From: Bacteroidota bacterium
GTDB taxonomy: Bacteria; Bacteroidota; Bacteroidia; Chitinophagales; LD1
Direction of reading: 5' to 3'
Assembly: GCA_947479455.1 (NCBI GenBank)
Contig: CANJZE010000022.1
Span: 1 to 64,000 of the forward strand
Length of the DNA stretch: 64,000 bases
The first letter of the stretch is position 1, and each line of letters begins with the position of its first letter. A model generated the notes under the pieces. That model was not told the origin of the DNA, ran no database searches, and worked only from the letters and a program-made list of their open reading frames with translations. Below, piece by piece: positions 1 to 7,358 of this stretch. A program made the position numbers and the translations under genes.

Positions 1-51
1 AGGTCCCGAGCCGATGATGAGGGTGTGCTTAATCGAGGCGTTCTTTGGCAT
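1..51 (-). CDS. carB: Carbamoyl-phosphate synthase large subunit, N-terminal fragment
   Basis: The reverse strand from 51 reads MPKNASIKHTLIIGSGP and runs off the left edge. This matches the usual start of bacterial CarB, whose N-terminus has the form MPK-(D/N)-x-SIK-x-VLIIGSGP before the first ATP-grasp half. CarB makes carbamoyl phosphate for pyrimidines and arginine in the cytoplasm. Only 17 codons are visible, so the call rests on this N-terminal match. The gene lies downstream of gldD on the same strand with a gap of about 107 bases, so it may have its own promoter. A different nucleotide-binding protein with a similar GSGP loop is possible but less likely. Confidence 0.8.
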   Translation of the reverse strand, partial: MPKNASIKHTLIIGSGP

Positions 52-129
52 ACGCTGTAAGAAATTTTAGAAGTGATATTGAAATGCAAGTGTGCCTTGC
101 GGTCGGGGTGCGAATATATGAAATGAGAC

Positions 130-157
130 GAATTGAGAATTGAAGAATTTGGAATGA
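130..157. repeat. Heptanucleotide tandem repeat between gldD and carB
   Basis: Two exact GAATTGA units (130-143) are followed by degenerate seven-base units up to the gldD stop codon at 159-161. It belongs to the same class of seven-base repeats seen elsewhere in the window, but with a different unit. No gene is encoded here. Confidence 0.55.
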
Positions 158-158
158 A

Positions 159-815
159 TTATTTCCACTCAAAGGTCTTCAGCATCTGTCGCATATCTGC
201 CTTTACAAAATCAAGTACGGGAGCCATGCTGTCGGCATTGGGTTGGTTGTAAAAATAAAGTGCCCCGCGAATAAAATGTTTGTTGCTGTCGGTTAAAAAA
301 AACTGAACGTTACTTGCAGCGTCTCCGCCAAGGTCGTAGAGAATTCCGCCTACGCCATGCTCATTAGGAATTTTTATCTCATCAATGTAGTTCGCTTTTT
401 TTGTGTGCTTGAACGCAAGCTTGTGTGCGTCTTCAACAAGCCTTTCCAAACTCATGCTGTCGTTAATGTCTTTGTAAGTAAGATTGATTACGCCATTGAG
501 CGAAGGAAAATAAACATTGAGCCAACATTGGTCATTGCGCAATCGCTGACTGAAATACGCGGTATCGCGACTTACAACGGTGTAAACCGGTTTCTCAAAT
601 TTAAACGGACATTCCTTCGGGTCATACAATTCATATTTTCTCTCGGGAAAAATCACCCGCGGATATGATTTTTGTTTGGGAACATAATCACCGTGGCAAG
701 AGGAGAGCAATAGGCAACAGGCAACAGGCAATAGCAAATTTGAAAATGATGAATACAGAAACGTGTTTTCGGTTTTCAAACTTCGGACTTCGGACTTCGG
801 ACTTCTAGTTCTCAT
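159..815 (-). CDS. gldD: Gliding motility lipoprotein GldD
   Basis: GldD is a membrane lipoprotein needed for gliding and T9SS-linked motility in Bacteroidota. The protein is 218 residues. A lipobox-like LLLSSC is followed by HGDYVPK and a PR-x-x-FPE segment typical of GldD. The only ATG near the start is at 815, overlapping the gldE stop by 11 bases, so the two are probably co-translated. The region before the mature protein is odd: the pre-signal segment (KSEVRS) is encoded by ACTTCGG heptamers and the hydrophobic core (LLLPVACCLLLSSC) by GGCAACA-type heptamers. The mature part looks intact. The family call is strong; the exact start is less certain because both repeats lie before the lipobox. 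Confidence 0.88.
   Translation of the reverse strand: MRTRSPKSEVRSLKTENTFLYSSFSNLLLPVACCLLLSSCHGDYVPKQKSYPRVIFPERKYELYDPKECPFKFEKPVYTVVSRDTAYFSQRLRNDQCWLNVYFPSLNGVINLTYKDINDSMSLERLVEDAHKLAFKHTKKANYIDEIKIPNEHGVGGILYDLGGDAASNVQFFLTDSNKHFIRGALYFYNQPNADSMAPVLDFVKADMRQMLKTFEWK
706..740. repeat. Heptamer tract encoding the GldD signal peptide
   Basis: Four consecutive seven-base units of the form (A/G)GCAA(T/C)A at 706-733, then a degenerate unit. On the reverse strand they encode the hydrophobic core of the GldD lipoprotein signal. Three units equal seven codons; gain or loss of one unit shifts the frame. Confidence 0.85.
780..805. repeat. ACTTCGG heptamer tract at the gldE/gldD junction
   Basis: Three exact ACTTCGG units (780-800) plus a partial fourth. 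The tract reaches the last base of the gldE stop codon and encodes the residues after the GldD start. It is the second, unrelated heptamer within the first 40 codons of gldD. Confidence 0.85.
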
Positions 816-2151
816 TGCTAATCCTCACTTTTTCAATACGGTTATTCAGCACCGATATAATGGTGAATTTGTAGTTGAGCAGTTTTATTTCTTCTCCGTT
901 TTTCGGAATTCTGCCAACCTTTTCCAATAACAAACCTGCAAGAGTTTCGGACTCTCCTTTCACTTCATCAAAGAAATCAATTTCAATTTCTATTAAACGG
1001 CAAACATCATTCAATGGTGTGTTGCCATCAAACAAAAAGTTTTTGTCGTCAAGTTTTTTAAAGCCCGAATCAACGGCTTCGTCAAATTCATCGGTAATGT
1101 CACCTACTACTTCTTCCACAATATCTTCGAGCGTAATAATGCCGCATGTTCCACCAAATTCATCAACTACCACAGCTAAGTGTTTTCTGTTCTGTTGAAT
1201 TTCGCGCAGCAGGTCGTCAATTTTTTTTGTTTCGGGAACAAAGAACGGTTCGCGCACCATGCTCTGCCAACCAAATGCTTCATCCTGATTTAAGTGTTCT
1301 ATCAAATCTTTTATGTTGAGCACACCCACCACGTTATCGCGATTGTCTTTAAAAACCGGATAGCGCGAGTAGCCGTTCTCCTTTACAAAACTCATGAGCT
1401 CGGTAAAGTTGAACTCATAATCAATCGAAATCACTTCACTACGCGGGCGCATCACCTGCTTCACGGTAATGTTTCCGAAGTGAACGATTCCCTTCAGCAA
1501 TTTTGCATCCTGTTTCGATTCTTTTTTCTCTACTGTAATTTCAATTGCCTTGTTTATTTCCTCAATATCAATTTCGGCATTGTGGCGTTTCAATCTTTTT
1601 TCAATGAACTGTGTGCCGCCTATTAAAACAAAATTTACCGGCTGCATAAATTTTATCATCAGATCGAGCACACCACTCATGGCGCGTGCAATTTTCAATT
1701 TGTTGTGTGTGGCATAAACTTTAGGTGTGGCTTCGCCAAAAAGCACGAGGAAAAAAGTAACGATGATGATATTCCATAAAAATTCAATTACGAAAGCGGG
1801 CAAAACAAAATTGCCCAGCTGCACATCGTGAAAGTTGAACATGCGCTTGGTAACATAATACGAAGTAACCACCACGCCAATATTCACTAAGTTATTCGTG
1901 ATAAGAATAGTAGAAAGTAGATAGCGGGGCTTGTCTAATAATTTTCCAACACGATTATCAGCTGCATCTTCGCTTTCGCGCAGGGCATCTACTTCAACAT
2001 TGCTTAAAGAGAAGTAAGCAATTTCACTGGCAGACATGATTGCCGAACAAACTATTAAAAAGAGAATAATGCAGTTGGCAACAAAAACAGATGTTGTAGG
2101 CGCATTGATTAGCGACTGAAGAAGTATTTGCAAACTGACGGGATGATCCAT
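805..2151 (-). CDS. gldE: Gliding motility-associated protein GldE (CNNM/CBS hemolysin-family membrane protein)
   Basis: The 448-residue protein has an N-terminal CNNM/DUF21 domain with about three to four membrane segments (roughly residues 20-180), a cytoplasmic pair of CBS domains (about 215-335; the second contains VVVDEFGGTCGIITLEDI) and a C-terminal CorC/HlyC transporter-associated domain ending near residue 440. This is the usual GldE architecture. GldE was found as a partner of GldD in gliding; the wider family is linked to divalent cation export. The order ssb-gldE-gldD supports the name. The ATG at 2151 follows a hairpin-rich 66-base spacer after ssb. Confidence 0.9.
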   Translation of the reverse strand: MDHPVSLQILLQSLINAPTTSVFVANCIILFLIVCSAIMSASEIAYFSLSNVEVDALRESEDAADNRVGKLLDKPRYLLSTILITNNLVNIGVVVTSYYVTKRMFNFHDVQLGNFVLPAFVIEFLWNIIIVTFFLVLFGEATPKVYATHNKLKIARAMSGVLDLMIKFMQPVNFVLIGGTQFIEKRLKRHNAEIDIEEINKAIEITVEKKESKQDAKLLKGIVHFGNITVKQVMRPRSEVISIDYEFNFTELMSFVKENGYSRYPVFKDNRDNVVGVLNIKDLIEHLNQDEAFGWQSMVREPFFVPETKKIDDLLREIQQNRKHLAVVVDEFGGTCGIITLEDIVEEVVGDITDEFDEAVDSGFKKLDDKNFLFDGNTPLNDVCRLIEIEIDFFDEVKGESETLAGLLLEKVGRIPKNGEEIKLLNYKFTIISVLNNRIEKVRISNEN

Positions 2152-2154
2152 AGG

Positions 2155-2208
2155 TAGTGAATAGTGAATAGGAAATAGTGAATGGCTTTACATTCACTAT
2201 TTCCTATT
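2155..2208. repeat. Heptamer tract with perfect 18-bp hairpin between ssb and gldE
   Basis: Four TAG(T/G)(G/A)AA units run from 2155 to 2182. Bases 2167-2184 form a perfect 18-bp inverted repeat with 2191-2208 around a six-base loop. The structure would appear in the ssb-gldE transcript just before the gldE start. There is no clear U-tract, so it may act as an RNA stabiliser or attenuator rather than a full terminator. Confidence 0.8.
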
Positions 2209-2217
2209 GCTCAAAAA

Positions 2218-2661
2218 TTAAAACGGTAAATCATCATCCGGTGCCGAAGATGCAGCAGGTGCTTCTTCATTTACCGATGAATTATTGCTGTTAGATGCTG
2301 AAGAGTAATTTCCTGAGCCGCCATCGCCACCTTCTTTGCTTCCAAGCATACGGAAATTGTCAACGATAATTTCGGTGGTTCTTCTTTTGATGCCATCCTT
2401 GTCATCGTATTCGCGGGTGCGAATTTTTCCTTCAATCCAAACCTGCATGCCCTTTTTCAAATTCTTTTCTGCGCGCTCTGCGGCAAATTTGTTGTTCACT
2501 TTAATGTTGTGCCAGTCGGTAATGTCTTTCCAATTACCGTCTTTGTCTTTGTAGCTTTCGTTGGTAGCCAACGAAAATTCGGCAATGGCGCCACCGTTTT
2601 CAAAATGTTTAATAACCGGGTCTTTGCCCAATCGTCCGATGAGGAATACTTTGTTAACCAT
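2218..2661 (-). CDS. ssb: Single-stranded DNA-binding protein
   Basis: The start at 2661 gives MVNKVFLIGRLGKDP, the classic beginning of the SSB OB-fold (about residues 1-105). A Ser/Asn/Gly-rich flexible linker follows and the protein ends in the acidic tip DDDLPF, which binds repair and replication partners. A longer frame reaches 2718 but has no conserved residues. Length is 147 residues, normal for the family. It follows mutY on the same strand, and a good promoter lies within the last codons of mutY, so ssb can be expressed on its own. Confidence 0.95.
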   Translation of the reverse strand: MVNKVFLIGRLGKDPVIKHFENGGAIAEFSLATNESYKDKDGNWKDITDWHNIKVNNKFAAERAEKNLKKGMQVWIEGKIRTREYDDKDGIKRRTTEIIVDNFRMLGSKEGGDGGSGNYSSASNSNNSSVNEEAPAASSAPDDDLPF

Positions 2662-2698
2662 AAGTATGAGTTTAGTGTGATAAAAAAATTTCGGATGT

Positions 2699-2729
2699 CT
2701 AAAGTAAAGAGTTTTCATATAAAACCAAA
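2699..2729 (-). promoter_or_regulatory. Predicted Bacteroidota-type promoter for ssb
   Basis: On the reverse strand TTTG (2729-2726) is followed after 19 bases by TACTTTAG (2706-2699), close to the TTTG-N19-TAnnTTTG consensus. It lies about 40 bases before the ssb start, inside the 3' end of mutY. Confidence 0.55.
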
Positions 2730-3754
2730 TGGATGGTTTTGGGAAAAGCCAGGCGACCGAGCGATTTGAGTTTTACTTTTTTGGCATTGCTCAGCTCAAA
2801 CGAATCGAAATTTTTCAATTCAATTTCAATAAAACGGAAATGAATTTTGCGATGCGAAAGCATTTGAGAAATTTCTTTGACGCCAGACACAATCGAAAAA
2901 TTTTTTGTGCCGAGGAATTTGCCGATGACTTCTTTAATATTTTTCTTCAGCGGTTTTGGAGTTTCAATCAAAGGCAGTTCATAAAGATTTTTCCAGATAT
3001 CGTTGTCCGTTCTTTTTTGAATGAAGATTTCCTTTTTGCTTTTGATGATTAAGTAATTGAAATACCGCTCGGTGATTTTGGTTCGCTTTTCCCGATACGG
3101 AAGAACAGCTATCAAGTCTTTATCCTTTGCCACGCAAATTTTGTTGAAAGGGCATTCACCGCACTTTGGATTTTTTGGAGAGCAAACCACTCCGCCAAAA
3201 TCCATGATAGCTTGGTTGTAAGCCGCAGGACTTTTTTCGTCAATCAATTGTTGTGCAAGCACAGCAAATTGTTTTTTGCCTTCGGCAGAATCGAAGCCTG
3301 TTTCAATACCAAACACGCGGGCAAGAACACGAATTACATTTCCGTCAACCACAGCTTTTTTTTCACCAAAGGCAAACGATGAAATAGCTGCTGCCGTATA
3401 ATCACCCACGCCTTTGAGTTTTTTCAGTTCAACAAAAGTTTCTGGAAATTTTCCTTTGAAATTCTGTTGAATATTTTTTGCGGTTTCGTGAAGATTGCGC
3501 GCGCGCGAGTAATAACCCAAGCCCTGCCACAACCGCATTACTTCATCTTCTTTGGCACTAGCCAAATGTTTTACCGTAGGATATTTTTCTTTGAATCGCA
3601 GAAAGTAAGGCAACCCTTGTTCAACACGCGTTTGCTGCAAAATAATTTCGCTCAGCCATATGTAGTACGGATTTTTTTCGCCTTTCCACGGCATGGAACG
3701 GGTGTTTTCGTTTTCATGCCATGGCAGTAAAAGAGAGGCGAATGATTTTTTCAT
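2699..3754 (-). CDS. mutY: A/G-specific adenine glycosylase
   Basis: This base-excision enzyme removes adenine mispaired with 8-oxoguanine. The 351-residue protein has the catalytic Glu in SEIILQQTRVEQ (about residue 35), the helix-hairpin-helix LKGVGDYTAAAI (about 114-125), the catalytic Asp in VVDGNV (about 138), and a 4Fe-4S cluster with the spacing C-x6-C-x2-C-x5-C (CSPKNPKCGECPFNKIC, about 191-207). The C-terminal NUDIX-like domain for 8-oxoG recognition follows. It is the first gene of the mutY-ssb-gldE-gldD run. The ATG at 3754 is well placed. Confidence 0.95.
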   Translation of the reverse strand: MKKSFASLLLPWHENENTRSMPWKGEKNPYYIWLSEIILQQTRVEQGLPYFLRFKEKYPTVKHLASAKEDEVMRLWQGLGYYSRARNLHETAKNIQQNFKGKFPETFVELKKLKGVGDYTAAAISSFAFGEKKAVVDGNVIRVLARVFGIETGFDSAEGKKQFAVLAQQLIDEKSPAAYNQAIMDFGGVVCSPKNPKCGECPFNKICVAKDKDLIAVLPYREKRTKITERYFNYLIIKSKKEIFIQKRTDNDIWKNLYELPLIETPKPLKKNIKEVIGKFLGTKNFSIVSGVKEISQMLSHRKIHFRFIEIELKNFDSFELSNAKKVKLKSLGRLAFPKTIHLVLYENSLL

Positions 3755-3887
3755 GGAAGTTTAGAGCAAGAGCGAAAGAAAGATATTTTGTTTTGGAGGC
3801 AAGAGTGGAAACAAAAGTTTGAAGCCAGTTTCTTTTTTTGAAAAAAGGAAGTTTAGATTTGATCGAGTATAAAACCACTTAGTAACT

Positions 3888-4100
3888 ATGCCATTTATTA
3901 CACCAGAGAATTTACTAATGGTTGGCTTTAAAAGAGCCGAACGTTTAGAAGGTAGATGTTTCGTCCGGAACACAGACACAATTCTGTTCAAAAAACACCT
4001 TATAGGTGAATATTTGGGAACGCACGTAGAATACCCCGAAACAAACATGTCGCAAGAGGCTCTTCGTGAATTAGAACTGGAGATTCAAACCGAGTTGTAA
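3888..4100 (+). CDS. Small hypothetical protein
   Basis: A 70-residue frame (MPFITPENLLMVGFKR...) lies divergently from mutY and before the GGCT-like gene. It has no signal peptide or recognisable motif; the C-terminus is acidic (ALRELELEIQTEL). The upstream region has no obvious ribosome site, but Bacteroidota often lack one. A reverse-strand frame at 3761-4048 overlaps it and looks less natural. It may be a real small gene or the remnant of a longer one. Confidence 0.4.
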   Translation: MPFITPENLLMVGFKRAERLEGRCFVRNTDTILFKKHLIGEYLGTHVEYPETNMSQEALRELELEIQTEL

Positions 4101-4160
4101 ATAATTTAGTCTGATATATGATTAACTTTCCAATAAATCAGGAAAGAAAAAAATGACGAT

Positions 4161-4700
4161 ATGAAAATTGCTTGCCTTGGTTGGGGTTCATTAATTTGGA
4201 GACCACAAAACTTAATGATTCAAAGAGTTTGGTTTAATGATGGACCTTTTCTACCAATAGAATATACCAGAAAATCGCAGGATGGAAGGTTGACACTTGT
4301 AATTAATCCTGGTTCTAAAAATGTCCGAACGCTTTGGGCGTTAATGGATACCCAAAATTTAGAGGAAGCTAAAACTTCACTCAAGATAAGAGAGGGAATT
4401 AGAAGAGAGGATATTGGTTCGATAGATAAAACGGGTACACCCGATGACTCAATTAATAAAACCATTGTTAGTTGGGCTAATTCAATAGATATTGATTCTG
4501 TAATTTGGACAAATTTAAAACCCAAGTTCAACGAAGAGAAAAAAACACCTACGCTCTCAGATGCACTAGAATATGTAGCTGGACTTGATATTAATATTCG
4601 GCAACACGCTGAAGAGTATATTAGAAAAACGCCTCAACAGATTGATACGGATTATAGAAAAGCATTTGAGAAAGAATTTGGATGGACATACCTTGGATAG
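4161..4700 (+). CDS. Gamma-glutamylcyclotransferase-like hypothetical protein
   Basis: The 179-residue cytoplasmic protein starts MKIACLGWGSLIWRP, continues with LPIEYTRKSQDGRLTLVI and ends in a helical region. The GSL near the N-terminus and the early strand pattern recall the GGCT-like fold, in which YGSL binds substrate. I recognise this as a conserved hypothetical family (CLGWGSLIW) found sporadically in bacteria; no reaction can be assigned. Its last 19 bases overlap the longest possible frame of the next gene, but with the preferred start at 4751 the two are separated by 50 bases. It is part of the accessory block between mutY and HU. Confidence 0.5.
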   Translation: MKIACLGWGSLIWRPQNLMIQRVWFNDGPFLPIEYTRKSQDGRLTLVINPGSKNVRTLWALMDTQNLEEAKTSLKIREGIRREDIGSIDKTGTPDDSINKTIVSWANSIDIDSVIWTNLKPKFNEEKKTPTLSDALEYVAGLDINIRQHAEEYIRKTPQQIDTDYRKAFEKEFGWTYLG

Positions 4701-4750
4701 GATGTAATATTAACTTACAATCAAAACGAATAAAAGAAAACGATGCTTTT

Positions 4751-5899
4751 ATGAAAACGAAAATTTATCAGTCAATCGCTGTTATTCTCCTTGTTTTTTT
4801 ACAATTATATTCTAATGGACAGTCGACAAATTGGACGGAAGAAAGGTTGAAGAAACATTGGAAAGAAATTGGAGCTGATGAATTGGAAGGTATTTATAGT
4901 AAGGAAGTTCGTCATTCTATGTATTTTAATAACAGAATTGTACACAATGTTGCAAAGATTGTAGAAGAGAGGTATTACATAATAAAAAACAAAGACGGAT
5001 ACATCTTGTCAAATTTTTTAGGAGAGTATAATGCTTTGCTGACTAAAACATATAGCCCATCTAGTTTTTTAATGAGTACCAAGGTGGAAAATTTTGGTAT
5101 CCCTTTAAATGAAACCGTAACAGCACGGCTTATAAAAATATCTTCTTCTGAATTAGATATAGACAACTATAAATATATACTTGACGATGATGAATTTGTG
5201 GTTATTAGTGATGCTTTTACCATGCTTTACAAGCCCGAAAATGAACCTGTAATTAAAAACGAGGCTGTCATTAAAAAAGCAGTCTCAGGTACAGGCTTTG
5301 CCATAACATCTAATGGAATAATTGCAACCAATTACCACGTAATTGAGGAAGCAAACTCTATCAAAATTAGAGGTGTAAATTCTGATTTCAATAAAACTTA
5401 CAACGCTAAGGTTTTAGTTTCGGATAAAAATAACGACCTAGCTTTAATTCAAATTGATGACTATGGTTTTACTTCTACAGGAGTAATTCCATACACAATA
5501 AAAACAAGCATTTCAAGTGTAGGTGAAAATGTTTTCGTGCTTGGTTATCCGCTTAGGGCAACGATGGGAGATGAGATAAAATTAACTAATGGAATAATTA
5601 GTTCTAAAACCGGTTTTCAAGGAGATGTTACCGCATATCAAATATCTGCACCAGTCCAACCAGGTAATAGCGGAGGTCCTGTATTCGATAGTCGAGGAAA
5701 CTTAATCGGAATAGTCAATGCTAAACTTGTTGAAGCGGAGAATGCAGCGTATGCCATTAAAACAAGTTATTTGTCGGGTCTGTTAGAACTGCTATCAACA
5801 CCACCCAAACTTCAAACAGTAAATTCATTGACAGATAAAACATTGCCAAGTCAAGTAGAAATTATAAAGAAGTTAGTATTTATCATTGAAACAAACTAG
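4751..5899 (+). CDS. Secreted trypsin-like (S1C/HtrA-type) serine protease
   Basis: The start at 4751 gives a clear signal peptide (MKTKIYQSIAVILLVFLQLY, cut after SNGQ); the 23 residues available upstream would spoil it. An N-terminal domain of about 160 residues of unknown type precedes a trypsin-like domain. Catalytic residues are visible: His in TNYHVIEE, Asp in NNDLALI, Ser in PGNSGGPV. No PDZ domain follows, so it is a DegP-like catalytic core alone, probably periplasmic or surface-exposed. It is the last gene of the forward part of the accessory block and ends about 265 bases before a strong terminator hairpin. Confidence 0.8.
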   Translation: MKTKIYQSIAVILLVFLQLYSNGQSTNWTEERLKKHWKEIGADELEGIYSKEVRHSMYFNNRIVHNVAKIVEERYYIIKNKDGYILSNFLGEYNALLTKTYSPSSFLMSTKVENFGIPLNETVTARLIKISSSELDIDNYKYILDDDEFVVISDAFTMLYKPENEPVIKNEAVIKKAVSGTGFAITSNGIIATNYHVIEEANSIKIRGVNSDFNKTYNAKVLVSDKNNDLALIQIDDYGFTSTGVIPYTIKTSISSVGENVFVLGYPLRATMGDEIKLTNGIISSKTGFQGDVTAYQISAPVQPGNSGGPVFDSRGNLIGIVNAKLVEAENAAYAIKTSYLSGLLELLSTPPKLQTVNSLTDKTLPSQVEIIKKLVFIIETN

Positions 5900-5947
5900 G
5901 AGAACAGCTTATCACAAGAGGGGTTGGTTTTTGTTTTTCACTCCATT

Positions 5948-6102
5948 AGGAGTGCTCTGTTTGTAGTATGAATATGAACGGCAAATCCGGCTGTTTGTAT
6001 TCGGGTTAGGATAGAGCGGAAAGCCATTTGCTTAGGGAAACCAGACGCCACCAGGGAGCGTTATTGATTTTGTTTTTTTATTTCTACAAACAGAGTGCTC
6101 CT
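5948..6102. mobile_element. Palindromic MITE/REP-like element
   Basis: A 19-bp arm (5948-5966) pairs with an inverted copy (6084-6102) with two mismatches. Between them lies the block CCGGCTGTTTGTATTC plus GGTTAGGATAGAGCGG, which recurs in altered form near 6777-6852. There is no coding potential. It fills most of the 314-base gap between the protease gene and the reverse-strand pair. Confidence 0.6.
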
Positions 6103-6163
6103 TCCGCTCCCGAAAATATCGGGATAAATACGGAAGGCGGAATGAAACAAATGGAGCAAAACA

Positions 6164-6200
6164 AAAAAAGCCTCCTGCAAAAATTGCGGGAGGCTTTTTA
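6164..6200. terminator. Bidirectional intrinsic terminator
   Basis: Stem GCCTCCTGC (6170-6178) pairs with GCGGGAGGC (6186-6194), with an A-tract before and a T-tract after. It separates the converging protease gene and the reverse-strand pair. Confidence 0.85.
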
Positions 6201-6213
6201 ATTAGTTGTTGGT

Positions 6214-6429
6214 TTAAACTAATTGCAATTCTGATTTTACGCGCATATATTTTCTGCGTGCTTTCGATTTTGCTTTTCCATTTTTTTCCAGCTTAGAAAA
6301 ATCTTTTTCTACAAATTCTAAAGTAGACCCGTTAGGTATTTGATCAAGTAAGGAAGGGTCTTTAGCTACCTGACGCAAAAAGTCAAAAGTCAATCCTATG
6401 TTTCGGTTAATGGTTTCTTTCTTGGTCAT
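6214..6429 (-). CDS. Small conserved hypothetical protein (DUF5647-like)
   Basis: The 71-residue protein begins MTKKETINRNIGLTFDFLRQ and contains DQIPNGSTLEFVEKDF, then a very basic stretch (KNGKAKSKARRKYMR). From memory the N-terminal half resembles the DUF5647 family of small proteins in bacteria and archaea. Its start overlaps the stop of the upstream gene by four bases, so the two are translationally coupled. Such tight pairs of small genes often form toxin-antitoxin-like or regulatory modules, but nothing here proves that. Confidence 0.6.
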   Translation of the reverse strand: MTKKETINRNIGLTFDFLRQVAKDPSLLDQIPNGSTLEFVEKDFSKLEKNGKAKSKARRKYMRVKSELQLV

Positions 6430-6968
6430 TTCTTCAGTTTTTTAAGATAACGTTCTTTATAAAATTCCCATCGGTCTTTAATGTCCTGTTCGGCATAATT
6501 TAAAGCATCATCTAGCGAGTTGATGTTGATAGTTTGTTTTTCCTTTTCGTCTTTAGGATATAACAAATCTCGGTGAAAAAATCCATGTGCGCAATCGTAG
6601 CGTACTATTGGTGTCCATTTTTCGTTCAGCAAAGTTTCATACTGCACAACAATATCTATTACCTCTCCTTTATCTGTTTTTATACGCAGCCGCAGCCGTT
6701 CGAGTTCATTGTCGTCTAAAAATTTTTGGTAGGCAATTTCTCTCACCTTAATTTCTTTACGGCTAATATACGCAAAACCGGCTGTTTGTATTCCCGCCAC
6801 CTCGCAATTAAAGGCAAAATCAAGCGGGACAGGTCGGGTTAGGGATAGAGCGAATATCTTTTTTTGCTGCTTTGGGCAAAAAAAATTGTAGCGAAAGCAC
6901 GACCCGAGGCTTTGCGAGGGAAACCCCAAAATTGCATTCCTGTTTTTCTTTGAAAAAATATTTATCAC
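6426..6968 (-). CDS. Conserved hypothetical protein with repeat-derived N-terminus (DUF7718-like)
   Basis: The frame is 180 codons, but only about the last 115 residues look like a normal protein (KVREIAYQKFLDDNELERL, VVQYETLLNEKW, RYDCAHGFFHRDLL). From memory these resemble the DUF7718 family. The first 60 residues are encoded by a palindromic repeat (6777-6952). There is no ATG in frame; the 6968 start is a GTG with AAAGG directly against it, and a later GTG lies in KVREIAY. The true start is therefore unclear; the element may have removed it. The gene is coupled to the small downstream gene by a four-base overlap. Confidence 0.55.
   Translation of the reverse strand: MINIFSKKNRNAILGFPSQSLGSCFRYNFFCPKQQKKIFALSLTRPVPLDFAFNCEVAGIQTAGFAYISRKEIKVREIAYQKFLDDNELERLRLRIKTDKGEVIDIVVQYETLLNEKWTPIVRYDCAHGFFHRDLLYPKDEKEKQTININSLDDALNYAEQDIKDRWEFYKERYLKKLKK
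6777..6952. repeat. Dispersed repeat related to the 5948-6102 element
   Basis: It shares CCGGCTGTTTGTATTC (near 6778) and GGGTTAGGGATAGAGCG (near 6836-6852) with the element at 5948-6102, but with more sequence between the blocks. It lies across the 5' part of the 6426-6968 frame. Confidence 0.55.
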
Positions 6969-7019
6969 CTTTATGCAACAATTTTACTTTCAAGTTATAT
7001 CACACTAAAACATCACGCT

Positions 7020-7340
7020 ATGAGAAAAGTTGACATTGTATCGCAAATAGCCGACAAAACCGGAGTTCCGAAAACGGATGTGTTGCTTACGCTTGAATCG
7101 TTTTTTAAGGAAGTGAAAAACTCGGTGAAAAATGGCGAGAACGTTTATGTGCGCGGCTTCGGAAGTTTTATTGCGAAGAAGCGGGCACAAAAAATCGGCA
7201 GAATTATTTCGAGGAACGAGTCTATTGTTATACCCGAACATTATATACCGGCTTTTAAGCCCGCGCAAATTTTCATTGACCAGGTAAAGAAAAACTACAA
7301 ACCCGGTGATGAAAAACCAGAAGCAGAACTTGATATCTAA
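7020..7340 (+). CDS. HU/IHF-family DNA-binding protein
   Basis: The 106-residue protein shows the HU fold: N-terminal helices (MRKVDIVSQIADKTGVPKTD), then the beta-arm region GENVYVRGFGSFIAKKRAQKIGR and the conserved PAFKPA near residue 80, with a short acidic tail of about 15 residues. It bends and compacts DNA in the nucleoid. In many Bacteroidota an HU gene lies next to mutY in divergent orientation; here the orientation is kept but about 3 kb of other genes separate the two. The next gene starts 18 bases later. Confidence 0.92.
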   Translation: MRKVDIVSQIADKTGVPKTDVLLTLESFFKEVKNSVKNGENVYVRGFGSFIAKKRAQKIGRIISRNESIVIPEHYIPAFKPAQIFIDQVKKNYKPGDEKPEAELDI

Positions 7341-7358
7341 ATCTTCATCAACCTTTTC

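Noticed and set aside
3761-4048. Reverse-strand 95-codon frame in the mutY-upstream region
   Set aside because: It has low-complexity Leu/Lys-rich content, overlaps the forward small frame and the gap, and shows no known motif or signal.
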